A stretch of 64,000 bases of DNA from Lachnospiraceae bacterium (lineage in GTDB: Bacteria; Bacillota_A; Clostridia; Lachnospirales; Lachnospiraceae): NCBI GenBank assembly GCA_017416505.1, contig JAFQCI010000023.1, positions 1 through 64,000 of the forward strand. Direction: 5' to 3'. Below are positions 1 through 11,200 of the stretch, one piece after another (positions within the stretch are counted from its first letter, which is position 1; each line of letters begins with the position of its first letter). The position numbers were made by a program, and so were the translations under genes. Below the pieces are notes generated by a model, which made no database searches, had not been told where the DNA came from, and saw nothing but the letters and a program-made list of their open reading frames with translations.

Positions 1-3000
1 CAGAGTATTCTTGAATCTTGGCTCTAGCTTCTTCCGAATTGTCTCTTTCGTAAGCCTTTAAAATCTTTTCAAGCCTTGCAACTTCTTCAGTTTGCTCACT
101 GATAGACTTTTCAAAATCATGTAAATCTTTTATGTCTTTTAGCATATCCTTACGCTTGTCTATGATTTTTTGAAGCGATTCCAAGAAAACATCATAACCC
201 TCAGATATCAAATCTTTCATGGCTTGCTTTTCGTCTTCACTAGCAAGAATAGATTGCTGTTGCAAATCCAATAATTCTTGTCTACGGTCTACTAAAGTAT
301 CATTATGTGGGTCATCTGCAAGTTCACCATTAATCTTTTGAATTTCTCTTGCATACTCATCAGCTTTTGTGAGATAAGTATTATAATTGATTGCATGAAG
401 TCCTAATGTCGCCTGTCCTTCATCTGTAATACCTTCTTCGGTAAACATTTTTTCGTCAGACATTAAACTAATTAGGAAATCTGATTCTTCGGCAATTTGA
501 GAAATCTTTTCGGCAAGCTTATCAAACTTATTCCATTCTAATTCTCTAAGACTGTTTTGGTATTCAATCAAAGAGCTATTAGCATCTTCTAATGACTTTT
601 GAACATTACGGATATTGTCAACCATGCCATACCATGATTCACTATATGCTACAATTTTACCAGTATCAACGGAAGAGTGTAGTGACTCTTTTAAGCTTTC
701 GTATTCCTTTTTAAGTCCTTCTATATTTGACTCTTGCACAGAAATTAATTTCTTGTAATAGTCAGCACTTACATCATAGCCTTTTGCTTCTGTCTGGTCT
801 ATGTAAGTTTGAAGCATTTCGACTTCATGGGCGTAAGAACTTAATTGGTCTTCATACTGAGTTACTAGATTTTCAAATTGAGTCATACCCAATTCTGAAA
901 CTTTGTCTTTTAAATCCTCAATAGCATCAGAACAGTCCATAGCTTTGTTGTACCATTCTTCATAGCTAGAAATCTGATTTTTGATTGTATCATCAGTAAT
1001 ATCTTCAATCTTATAGTCGCCATTTTGTACTAATTGCTTATAATGTTCTGACAAACCAACAGAATTAGCTTTTGCCATGTAGACATCATAAGCCTTTTGT
1101 TGTGCTTTAATTTCTCCATTAACTTCTTTGAGTTCATCTAATAAAGCTTTGTTTCTTGTACTCCATGCACGATAAGTAGAAGATGCAGTTTTATCAAGAC
1201 TGTCAATTCTTGATTGAATACGTTCAAGTAATTTTTCAATCCAGTCGTATGTTTCGGCAGTTTTTTCCGCTTCTTTTGAAGATGATGAACTAGAAGATGA
1301 TGAAGAATTTGTGGTTGGTGCTTTATATGATACTGTTGGGGTAAAATTGAATGATTCTTCGATTTCTCTAAGAACATCTCTCCAAGCGCTTTCTTGCATA
1401 GATTTAACCCACGCTTCACCACCACCATAACCTTGGTTTTGCATTTTTACAGCATTTTCATAAGCAGAAATAGAAGTAGCAGCGAACCCAGCCGCCTTTG
1501 CAACAGCTAATAACTGAGCAATATCATCACTAGTATTGATAGAATTTCTATTTGCCCAAATTTTCTGCATAGCAAATTCTTCAATCTTAGATGTGGTATA
1601 ACCGAATTTATTACCTTCTTCGATTAATGCTTGAATTTCTGACCAAGTACAATTAGTTAAGTCATTTGTAGCACTCGCTGCCTTTCCTTTGACATTAACT
1701 AAAAATTCGTTAATTTCTTGTGCAGTAGATTCAGCTTCTTTAGCAGTAGCTTTCATACTGTCATTAAGTGCTAATACAGAATTTACAACCGTATCCGCAT
1801 TTGTAACTCCCATTTCTTCGAGGTTGGAAATAAACCTCTGTGCTTCTGTCTCAGATACATCTGATAGCACAGCCATTTCGGAAATATATGCTGTTACTAT
1901 ATCATTGAAGGCATCTTGAATTTCATCATTGTTAGCTTTTGGATTTCCTATGATATTTTCAAATACATTAAAATCATAAGTTTCCAATTCTCTGAAAACA
2001 TCAGGAATAGCTTCTATTGTTTCTGCTAAGACATAGCCATTTTCTTTGAACTCATTATAAGCAGTCTCTAAGCTGGAAATACTCTTTGATGCTCCTGACA
2101 GTTTTTCTGTTGCGTCTAGGAGTGAGAGAATTTCATCTTTTGCTTCGTCTGCTGATAATCCAGTTTGGGACAATAAATTAATGTATTCTTCTGTAGATGT
2201 AAGCGTTGCAGCAGATAATTCGCCTGATTTGGCTATATCAAGAAGTGATTGCTTTGTATCAGAAAATTCCTCTGAGTTGAAAATAGACAGGAACGAAGTG
2301 TCGGATGCTAAAGTTTCTTTACTTTCTTCAATTCGAGCAATTAATTCATCCCATGATAATAATGCTCCTTCCGGAATTTCCAACTTGGATGCAATATCCA
2401 AATCTTCTAAGGTCAGTCCTCCAACATTATCAGCATAGGCATCTTGTAGAAAGCCTTGAACTTTAGTTTTCAATGCATCTGTCTGTGTATCATCAAATCC
2501 TAATCTGATTCTTAATTCGTCTTCATCTTCTTCAATGTACTTAGCAATAGACTTAATATAGGAATCCACCTTTGATTCCATTTGATTTACAGTCATATCG
2601 CTTGTATCCATTGTGAATAAATCGACCATTGCCTTTTGTGCATTTGAATTAGTCAATATAGTTTGTACGATATCATCAACATATTTTCCTACATTGGCTT
2701 TATCTTCTCCAAAGCCAGCAACGATACTTTCATTAAGACTATTAACCATTATGGATGCAGCAGTTTTGGCATCTTCATCCAATTTATCATAGTCTTCATT
2801 CGTCATAAGATATGCATTTGCAAGCGTTTCAACATTATCTACAACTGAATTGATTTCAGCCTGATACTCTTGCTTTAATATCTTTGCATTATCTCTAATG
2901 GATGCTAATTGTTCCGGTGTCAATTTTTCAATGTTTACTGTACCACCAACACCAGCGTATTCTTCAAACCATTCCCTATAACTTGAATTTAAAGACTCAT

Positions 3001-5667
3001 CCCATAGGTTCAACATACCATCAACGCTGTTAGTAGCATCCATAAGTTTATCAAGAAATTCAATCTTGCCAGCATTTCCCCATGAGTGTTTTCCCATTTC
3101 AGATTTTACAATTGTATTATAAGCATCTTTTACAATATCGTTACCATCTGAATCTTCACCAGATGAAATAAGGGAGTTATATGCTGCCTTTGTTTCAGCT
3201 TCATATGCTTCTCTTAAAGCATCCACGTTTCCTTTAAGTTTTAGGATTGCATTTCCTTCATCGGTATAACCTTGTACCATTGTCGGGAACATATCTGCAA
3301 TTTGGTTTACAATATCATTATACTCTGAATATTCATCAGATGTTAAAGATATGTTTTCACCAAAATCATTCACACCTTTGGAAAGTTCCTCATATTTCTT
3401 TGCAAGAGATTCAATTGAATCCTTATGAGAATTTGCAGTATCTAAAGCAGATTTATATGATGACATCAAACCGTCTACACGTTCTTTACAATATTCGGTT
3501 TCATGTGCCAATTCATCTTGTGCCTGAATTAATTTCGAAACTCCCGTGGCTACTAATTGCACAAGAATACCTATGCCAAAGGATAACGCAGAATTAAGAA
3601 GTATTGTTTTTAAACGCAAAGCATCCGTTGAAACACCTGCTGCATTCAGATATGCCTTATAACCACTTAATGAAGCAGGGGCATCTTGAGAACATGTAGA
3701 AAGATATGCTTTGAGTTGTGCATTATTTTTAACTACCTCTTCGCCAAATTTATTAAGGTCTGCCCCACCAACTAATAATTCATTGTTCCATTTGGCAATT
3801 GCACCCTCAGCTGATTCAAAATGTGCTTTTTGTTCCTTAATTGCTGTGAAATCAATACCCATGAAATTACCTTGGATATCCAATTTGTTTGTATCAGGAT
3901 TCACTAGCTGAGTAATTCCTACATTTTTATTCATAGCAGTTAATGCCGTATTAAGCGTAGTTAAAACAAGAGGAATTTCACCTATAACATCAATTAATTT
4001 TTCAGCTGATTGTATTGTTCTATCGAAGAATGAAACACCACTCTTAATTACATTTTTATTCGTCAGCGAATTAACGAAAGAATCCCATGAGTTCTGTAAG
4101 GAATTTAAACGTCCTTCCCATGAATCAGCTGTCTTTTTTGCTTCTGTAAGTGCTGAGTTTGTTCCTTGTGAATATTCACCAAGCATCTTTTCGTACAAAT
4201 CCCACCGGCTTAATAAACTTGATAAAGCATTAGCGTGATATTTTCCGCCTAAATCAGAAATCAAGCCTTGCTTATCAGCAGAATTATCGGGCAATGAATT
4301 GTAAACCTCTGCTAATTCCTTCAAGACTTCCATTGGGTCACGAAGCGTTGCAACACCATTCTTCATATACTCAAGTTCAACACCCAAAGAATGACAACGT
4401 GCTTCTACTTTCTTTAATTGCTCTTCATCAATTACTTCACCATCAAATTCACCTGAAACCTGTTGTAAGTTAAGAATAATACTACGAAAAGCACGACCCA
4501 TTTCTGAACCACTTCTTTTAGTTGTAGCAATCATTGTGGCTTCCGCAGCAGTAAGTTCATCAATCTCTATTCCGGCATTTGATGCGAAAGATGCCGATAC
4601 ACTGATAGCATCTGCAATATCAGTTAGACTGGCACTATTTTTATTGGAAATAAAGTTCGCACCATCCAAGGCTTTACTTAACTTCTCTACACTTCCCTTA
4701 TATTTATAGGCAGCATCCGTAGCCAACAAATAATTATTGGCATTTTCGGCTGTCATATCACCAGCAGATTGTGCCAAAAGAGATAATTCACCAAGTTCTT
4801 TTGACAAGTCTTCATATCCTGACCTTGCCATTTCCTGAACACCTGTTAAATAATCAGAAGATAATTGTCCATATTTACTTGCTGTTTTAAAAGATGCCTC
4901 TCCTATCGCTTCTATTTCAGAAGTCAACATAGAACTTGTCTTTGAGATTTCAGTCATGATAGTATCATTACTTTTTAAAGTATTTAAGGATTTTCTATAT
5001 TCTGTAATTGCTAAGTTAGCAACACCAAAAGCAGAACCAACCTTAGTAATGCCCTTTACTAAATCACCAATTTTTTCAGTTGTACCTTTTGTTGCATATC
5101 CGGTAGCAGAACACTCAGTTTTGAATAATTTCATCTGCTCCGTTGCATTTTTCAGACTGTCACGACTATCAATATTATCAAACATATCTCTTAATTTATC
5201 TGCTTCACCAAGTAAAATAGATGATTCGTTAATCTTACTGTTTTTAGCAAGATATGTAGTCAATTGATTATGTAAGGTCTGTTTTTTCGTATCAAAATTG
5301 ATGCTTATAGGACTACTCTCGACCTGTTTCTTAAAATCCACATAAATCTTTCTAAGTTTCGTACCCATACCATACTCATTTACTGGTATGTCACTTATTT
5401 TTACATTTTTCAATGCACTGTCGATTTCTCGTTTCAGTCTGTTTTCGTCCAATTTAGCTTGTAGTTTTACTACCGCCAATTGACCTTCTAACTGTTTGAT
5501 ATAAGCATTTAATTCCTTTTTTGTTGCACTCTTACTAAATGTGCCAATCAACTTAATTCTGTTGATTTGTTGTTCTAATATCTTTATGTCTGCATTCACT
5601 TGTTTTCTACTCTTTGATTTTTCAAGCAAAGCAGTCAGTTTCAACATAAATTCGTTTCCTGTCAAAT
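1..5667 (-). CDS. Phage tail tape-measure protein (N-terminal part, runs off window)
   Basis: Translated from the minus strand: open for about 1,889 codons and cut by the window's left edge. The start chosen is TTG at 5667, seven bases after a perfect AGGAGG; an in-frame ATG six codons later has no ribosome site. Residues ~1-120 are coiled-coil-like. Residues ~200-560 resemble the TP901-type tape-measure core, with the usual run of A/G/S-rich helices, for example EIDELTAAEATMIATTKRSG. Hydrophobic segments and long coiled coils follow, with a short serine run near residue 1,440. The protein fixes tail length and is fed through the tail during DNA entry. At roughly 0.15 nm per residue the tail would exceed 280 nm. 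A leader with a terminator-like hairpin precedes it. Family call is firm; full length is unknown. Confidence 0.9.
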
Positions 5668-5689
5668 GTTTATCCTCCTAATTTTTTGC

Positions 5690-5722
5690 ATAATAAAAGA
5701 GAGACTACGATTAGTCTCCCTA
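5690..5722 (-). terminator. Attenuator-like hairpin in front of the tape-measure gene
   Basis: On the minus strand a GAGACTA/TAGTCTC stem with a 4-base loop is followed by TTTTATTATGC and, about 10 bases later, by the tape-measure ribosome site. The position suggests attenuation or RNA processing rather than a simple end of transcription. The 15 bases GCATAATAAAAGAGA (plus strand) recur at 42.65 kb in the same position relative to another gene. End coordinates are approximate. Confidence 0.55.
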
Positions 5723-5795
5723 TGGTTACTTTCACTATTTTTCAGTTTTAAAACAAAATAACGAATGTGTCAAACATATACTTTTTCACAATGTA

Positions 5796-5822
5796 AAAGA
5801 GATATCTTAATGATATCTCTTT
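5796..5822. repeat. Perfect 11-bp inverted repeat in the tape-measure leader
   Basis: AAAGAGATATC and its exact complement are separated by five bases. The repeat lies in the transcribed leader between the 5.9-kb promoter and the tape-measure gene, so it would form a hairpin in the RNA. Confidence 0.6.
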
Positions 5823-5890
5823 CACGTCTTTGATAAAATATTAATATGTTGGATAACCAACTGTGCAATTAGCACATCTTTGATGGCTAA

Positions 5891-5919
5891 AGCATAACAT
5901 AAACATCAACAATTGTCAA
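5891..5919 (-). promoter_or_regulatory. Sigma-A-type promoter for the tape-measure leader
   Basis: Minus strand TTGACA, 17-base spacer, TATGCT. The start would be near 5884, giving a leader of about 215 bases. The leader also holds two small hairpins (GTGC/GCAC and GTTGG/CCAAC) before the 11-bp stem and the attenuator. Confidence 0.6.
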
Positions 5920-5960
5920 TATTTATTTTTATTATATGCCCATAAATTATAATTTGATAC

Positions 5961-6605
5961 CTAATTTTTTTTAGATAGTAATTTGTTGTAATTATATTCT
6001 AATACTTTGTATTTATCCTGTAATTCCAATAAATCATTTCTAAGAGCAATTTCAGAAATTATCTTATTTGAAATTTCTGTCATTTTTCTTTTTGAAATAC
6101 GTTTTGTTGGTGATGGTAAATCTCTCCTTATTGGATAAATAATTCGAGATTTACTTATTGTTTTAACATTTAAGATATTGCACCAACGTTGAAAAGGTGT
6201 TGAAGAACTATAATCATCACTACAATGCAAAAATTTAATATCATCAAACTGTACATAAATACTATCTTTTAATTTTTGATAATCAGAAGGTTTCTTAGAA
6301 GTAATTGGAAGAATTACAACCCTTTTATTACATTTTGCTGAATCTCTTAAAACAATACAATAATGGCGACCACCAAATTCCATACCAATATTAAATCCTA
6401 ATTCAACCAAAACTACATCGCCCCTATATAAATCAGGTAAATCCTTCATCTGCAAATATTTAGGGTTATTAAATACATTAAAATAATTATTAAACCATTC
6501 AATCCTATTTTTCAATTCCTTGACAGTTTTTCCCGTTCCATGCAAATTACCATAATAATAGTTTTTTAATTTACAAATAAACTTCCAGTAATTATATTCA
6601 ATCAT
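5961..6605 (-). CDS. MazF/PemK-like protein with extra N- and C-terminal regions
   Basis: 214 residues from an ATG that follows GGTGG by seven bases; the open frame runs 21 codons further upstream without a ribosome site. Residues ~58-160 show the MazF/PemK pattern: YRGDVVLVELG near the start, then GGRHYCIVLRDS and VVILPITSKKP. MazF toxins are endoribonucleases that cut mRNA. This one is about twice the usual length, with ~55 extra N-terminal residues and a C-terminal coiled coil. No MazE-like antitoxin is adjacent; the upstream gene encodes a zinc-ribbon protein. It may be an orphan toxin, or a MazF-fold protein used in phage takeover. Fold confident, activity not shown. Confidence 0.7.
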   Translation of the reverse strand: MIEYNYWKFICKLKNYYYGNLHGTGKTVKELKNRIEWFNNYFNVFNNPKYLQMKDLPDLYRGDVVLVELGFNIGMEFGGRHYCIVLRDSAKCNKRVVILPITSKKPSDYQKLKDSIYVQFDDIKFLHCSDDYSSSTPFQRWCNILNVKTISKSRIIYPIRRDLPSPTKRISKRKMTEISNKIISEIALRNDLLELQDKYKVLEYNYNKLLSKKN

Positions 6606-6692
6606 TTCTATTCCACCAATCATCAGTATTATAAACACCATTATATACCAATGATTGACAAATATCAATTACAAAAGACAAATAAATACTTC

Positions 6693-7184
6693 TTAGAATC
6701 TCTTTTTACAGTATACACATACCCTGTCATATTGATTTGTAGCAAAACCTGTCAGTAAACTAAACTTTTTAGGCATTAATTCTACTTTTGTTGAAGCACA
6801 TCTAGGACAACGAACTTTTGGCTCTTCTTTCTTTTGGTAGACAAAGGCATCTGGGATATAAGTTCTGAGGATTCTTTTAACTTCTTCTAAACCGCCAGGA
6901 GCGGTTTCAGGTGGGGCTTTAAACTCTTTAATTAAGAAGAATTTATCTCCATGTTGTGTCAAATCAATAGGTTTATCTCGTAAACTTGTTGTTTTCCCAT
7001 TATCAATCTTATGACCATAATAATACCAAGTAATCCAATCCGAATTATCTTCCTCTGTCTTCAGTTCTCCACCACACATAGGACAAGTTTCAGCATTACC
7101 TTGTTTTCCCAGTAAAAACATCTTATTAAAAGAACTTCCACACTGACCGCATACACAATTATTTTCTTCTTTTATTGTTCCCAT
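6693..7184 (-). CDS. Double zinc-ribbon protein
   Basis: 163 residues from ATG 7184 (AGGTGAGG just upstream; a GTG three codons earlier is possible). Two CxxC pairs form an N-terminal ribbon (CGQCG...CPMCG, residues ~12-40), and a second CPRC...CVYC ribbon lies at the C-terminus. Between them is a WITWYYYGHKID segment. Probably nucleic-acid or protein binding; exact role not recognised. Same strand as, and directly upstream of, the MazF-like gene. Confidence 0.6.
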   Translation of the reverse strand: MGTIKEENNCVCGQCGSSFNKMFLLGKQGNAETCPMCGGELKTEEDNSDWITWYYYGHKIDNGKTTSLRDKPIDLTQHGDKFFLIKEFKAPPETAPGGLEEVKRILRTYIPDAFVYQKKEEPKVRCPRCASTKVELMPKKFSLLTGFATNQYDRVCVYCKKRF

Positions 7185-7364
7185 TTTCCTCACCTACCTC
7201 TTTTTCTTTTATTATACTACTTTTACACTTCATATGCAACCATATGTTCTTTTTATTTTTCATAAATTTCCTCTTTACTTTTAATTCCTGTTGTGTTAAA
7301 ATTGACAACATATTAAAATTGTGTTAATTTTACGCTTTTGATAAAAAAATAAAATTGCATAAAT

Positions 7365-7553
7365 TTAATGAGCATTCGTAAGGTAATCATTAAGTGCAAT
7401 TAAAGACTCTTCATACAATAGCTTTTTACCTGCCTTGAACGCAGACAATACAGGTGCCGGAATGCCTGTTACTTTTGATATATAACTCTGCTTCTCTCTT
7501 ATTGTTCTTTCAGCATATTTCTGTCTAACTGATTCTTGGGATAACTCTGTCAT
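7365..7553 (-). CDS. Small HTH-like protein
   Basis: 62 residues, good ribosome site (GGAAGGTGGGA). The segment YISKVTGIPAPVLSAFKAG looks like the recognition part of a short XRE/Cro-like helix-turn-helix and resembles the equivalent part of the 7.9-kb gene. Probably a small phage DNA-binding regulator. Between this gene and the zinc-ribbon gene two copies of AATT-TAACACAA-type sequence could be its operators. Confidence 0.5.
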   Translation of the reverse strand: MTELSQESVRQKYAERTIREKQSYISKVTGIPAPVLSAFKAGKKLLYEESLIALNDYLTNAH

Positions 7554-7913
7554 ATTCCCACCTTCCTTTCTTATAAATGTTCTATATAAATTTTCTTAAA
7601 AAAAATTTACGGTACTACATCCAGCAACGGTTGTGGAATCCATCACTGGACGACCTATGTATATGTGGATTATACACAGGATTTTAATTGTTATTGTACG
7701 TGTGCCTAGTGGATTTCAGCACACAAAAACCAATATTGACTGTGACACCAATACTAGCTAATGAAAATATTTTAACTGCAATCTAATTTACAGACAAAAT
7801 TCTTTTACGACACAAAAGGTTTTATGCTGATAGACTTTTCCACAACTCTACCAGCCCTTTTGTGCCTGATATTCAAACACTATATAATAACACCTACGGG
7901 TGATATTACCATA
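7554..7913. promoter_or_regulatory. 360-bp non-coding region with a conserved element at 7687-7710
   Basis: No credible gene. Bases 7687-7710 read ATTGTTATTGTACGTGT followed by GCCTAGT; a near-identical 24-base element occurs at 15680-15703, all five differences being transitions. Both lie in gene-free gaps of the phage. It may be a promoter or protein-binding site. Confidence 0.4.
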
Positions 7914-8105
7914 TTATTTTGGTATTACAATTTGGTCTAAAAGTGCTTTTAATTTTTCAGCATTTTCCTTTTTTAAATATTTATGACCATTTTTAAAACT
8001 AGATAAATCTCCTTCATCTACATTTGCTTTTTCTGCAATTGCATTTAATTTCATACCGAATTTCACGATATCAATAAGTTGCATTCTAAGTATATCTTGA
8101 TTCAT
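7914..8105 (-). CDS. Small Cro/XRE-like HTH protein
   Basis: 63 residues from ATG 8105, preceded by TGGAGGT. The pattern LNAIAEKANVDEGDLSSFKNG is a helix-turn-helix, followed by a short K-rich helical tail. It lies just downstream of the RNA polymerase gene on the same strand. Likely a DNA-binding regulator; target unknown. Confidence 0.6.
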   Translation of the reverse strand: MNQDILRMQLIDIVKFGMKLNAIAEKANVDEGDLSSFKNGHKYLKKENAEKLKALLDQIVIPK

Positions 8106-8262
8106 ATTTACCTCCAATCATTTACAAATCATTTACAAATTCTACTTAGTCGTAGTTCTTATATATCGTTTTTCAAAAAATACACTAAAAATGCCGAAAG
8201 CCTTGAAAAATCAAGGCTTATAGCAACTATTATTTTGTGCAATTTTGTAAATTTAGAACTCC

Positions 8263-11200
8263 CTATCTGCTTAGATACCTATTCATAAGACTAAATGCTT
8301 TCATGTAATTAATACCACTATAATAGAAATTATCTACATTTTTTTCTTTTGGAATATATAATAATTCACAGGTTTTAAATCCTTCTCCCTGATGAAATTT
8401 TATAATTTCCATTTTCTCTAATATATTATTTGCCCTTGTAACTTGCCTATTACTCAGTTTTGTTAATTCACTAATACAGCTATTTGTAATTTCATTTCTA
8501 CTATTTTCGCGGCAAGGAATATCTGTATGTCTTTTCATACTCTTCAGTCTTTTATAGGAAACCAAATAACAAAAATAAACTTTCCGCACTGCTATGTAAT
8601 CCTCCACGGAAGTAGGGATTCTATTTTTAATATAGGTGATGTCCGATTTATAAATATTAAAAATTTCAGGTGTACATCTATTAGCTTCCAAGCACATTAT
8701 TTTACTTCTTTTTGCATTTCTTTGTGACTCAAACTTCAGATTACTTTTTTCTCTTTGCTTCTCCAACATCTTTTTAAAATTATCATCATTCAATTTACTT
8801 TTTCTCTGAACAATATCTTTACCACATGCTCTCCGAACAAGTTCATCCGGAAACAAATTCCATAAAAGGTCAAAATGTGAATAATTTTCTTCTTTAAATT
8901 CTGTATAACAACACATTATGCAGCAGTCCAATATCATGCTTTTTGTACATATTTTATCTTTGTCATTACGGACACATAACAATTCATTTCTGCATTTATC
9001 ATAAAATGCCTTATAAATCATACTGTAGTCCTCATTCACCCTCGCATACTTAATTTCTTCCTGCTTTTTTTCATCTGAAATACTTTTCTGCTCTTTTACA
9101 AACTGTTCAATCAATTCTTTTACCTTAACATAATGCGATTTCTTATTTAAGTTACAGTCCCTAGATATTATAAGTGTATGATAATCAAATTCTGTTTCAC
9201 TATAAGAAGGCTCTATTTCATCCAGATTCTTTTTCATATATTCCATTATTAAATTTAATGTACATGGCTTATCAGAAAATTTCGACTCGAACTCATTCTC
9301 CATCTTCTTTCCCATCTTTTCTAGTTTAGCTTTTTCTTTCTCATAGTGATATAAATTTCTTTCTTCTTTTTTTCTCATCTTTTTATTATTGTCCAAATAC
9401 ATCATGAAACGTAATTTTTTAATTTTATTACTTTTCACATATTTTAATATATCTCCAGGTATAGGTACTTTTACTCCCGTTTTTACAAAGTCAATTACCA
9501 GCGAACCTACAACAGATAAAATTTTAATGTATTTTTCTGTTGTTTCAGACTGCTTTTCTCCCCACAATTCGCTTATTTTATTTATTACTTTCCCAATATC
9601 ATTACTAAATCCCCTAAGTTCACTTTCAATAATAGCCTTCGTATCAGAAATGCATACTTTTGTAGTATTATCCGTTTCTTCCTCTCTATCACAAAGTAAA
9701 TCCGGATATATTGTCCTTGATTTTCCCTTTGACAACATTTCATTCACTTCTGCTTGCAAAATTTCATTATCACTAGATGCCAAAATGTCCCCATCGGTAT
9801 CTGCTGAGTTACATCTCAATAAATTAGTGTCCCAAATTGATACTATAATATTAGTATTAAGATATTTGAACCATTCAGAAACATCCTCATTATCTATACA
9901 TTTCCCAACCCAATGTTCCCTAAAAATATGTGGATTTCTCCATACAGTTACAGACTTCTTATTCTTATTATTCCAGTAATTTGAATATATTTCATCCCTA
10001 CCTAATAATCCAGTCACTTCTAAACCAAAAGCATGTTGCAATAATGCATATGGGTCACTTCCGACAACTGCATAATTTCCATTCATATACAATTTTCCAA
10101 CGTATGTTTTTTCCTTTGCAGTTTTTAAAGTTCTTTCCATCTTCATTTTAATATATTTATCATTACAAAGTGAATGGTTTTCTGCCAACGCACGATAATA
10201 CGGTTTTACTGATTCTTTGTTTACTTTTCCTTCTTCATCCACTTCATCAATGCCAATATATTTGAGAAATGCTGATATATCAGAATGCATAGTATTAATT
10301 ACTCCAATTGTGTTTTCACATAAGGAATTTAATTTTTCTTCCCGTACATCCTTATCTACATTAAGTAATTCATCTAATGTCTGTAATGGCTGATATGCAG
10401 TCAATAAGGTATCCTTCATATCATCATATTTTACAGAAAAAGAACAAATATTAAAAGTTCTTTTATATCCATATACTACCTTATGAAACTCTCTTTTCCA
10501 CTGCTCCACTTTATTTTTTTCATTATAAAAGTTTTTAAATTTAAACATTGATTCTGTCAAAATAACATTGAAATCACCTTTGGAATAATCTTGAATATTT
10601 CCATCTATATCCTTCAATGTACTGTTTTTACTAACCTTATCAATAAAATCCTTGATAGACATTACAAACAAACAGCCTTTTACACCACACAATCTTATCT
10701 GAAATGAACCAGGCACATAATCAAGTCCTAAGTCTTTAGCCCATTGTTCAGCCATTTCTATGTCAACTATGCCCATACCATCAAATGGACACGTTTTAAC
10801 ATCATCCTTAGAAACATTCTCCCTAACATCATATTCGAATATATCATCTGATTTAGATTTCTTTGATTTTTTAATTTTGATATTATCCTTTTTGTAATTC
10901 TGTCTCACAATATCCACAATATCTTTAATTTTCATGTCCTTATCAGGTATTATAGTACACTTTGGCATAGTAACGGGAACGCTGTTACTTGCCTGTAAGC
11001 CGTAATAGGAAGTCCATTTGCTGATATATTTTGTTTTAGTTTCTGGGTCAACTCCGCATCTTAAAATTTCATCAACCGCCGGAAATAGTTCTTTTTTTAC
11101 AAATAATGCTTTCTGCCCCCTAATATGACTTGCATTTGATATTAAATGCGTAAATATTTCAACTGAATCTAATATATACTTTTCTTCTTTATTGTCATAT

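Noticed and set aside
7600..7650. Short minus frame ending in a GCSTVNFF-like peptide that recalls quorum-sensing peptides
   Set aside because: No AgrB/Aim-type receptor or processing gene nearby and no good ribosome site; composition alone is not evidence.
8079..8288. Plus-strand frames inside and beside the RNA polymerase gene
   Set aside because: Shadows of the minus-strand gene; no ribosome sites.
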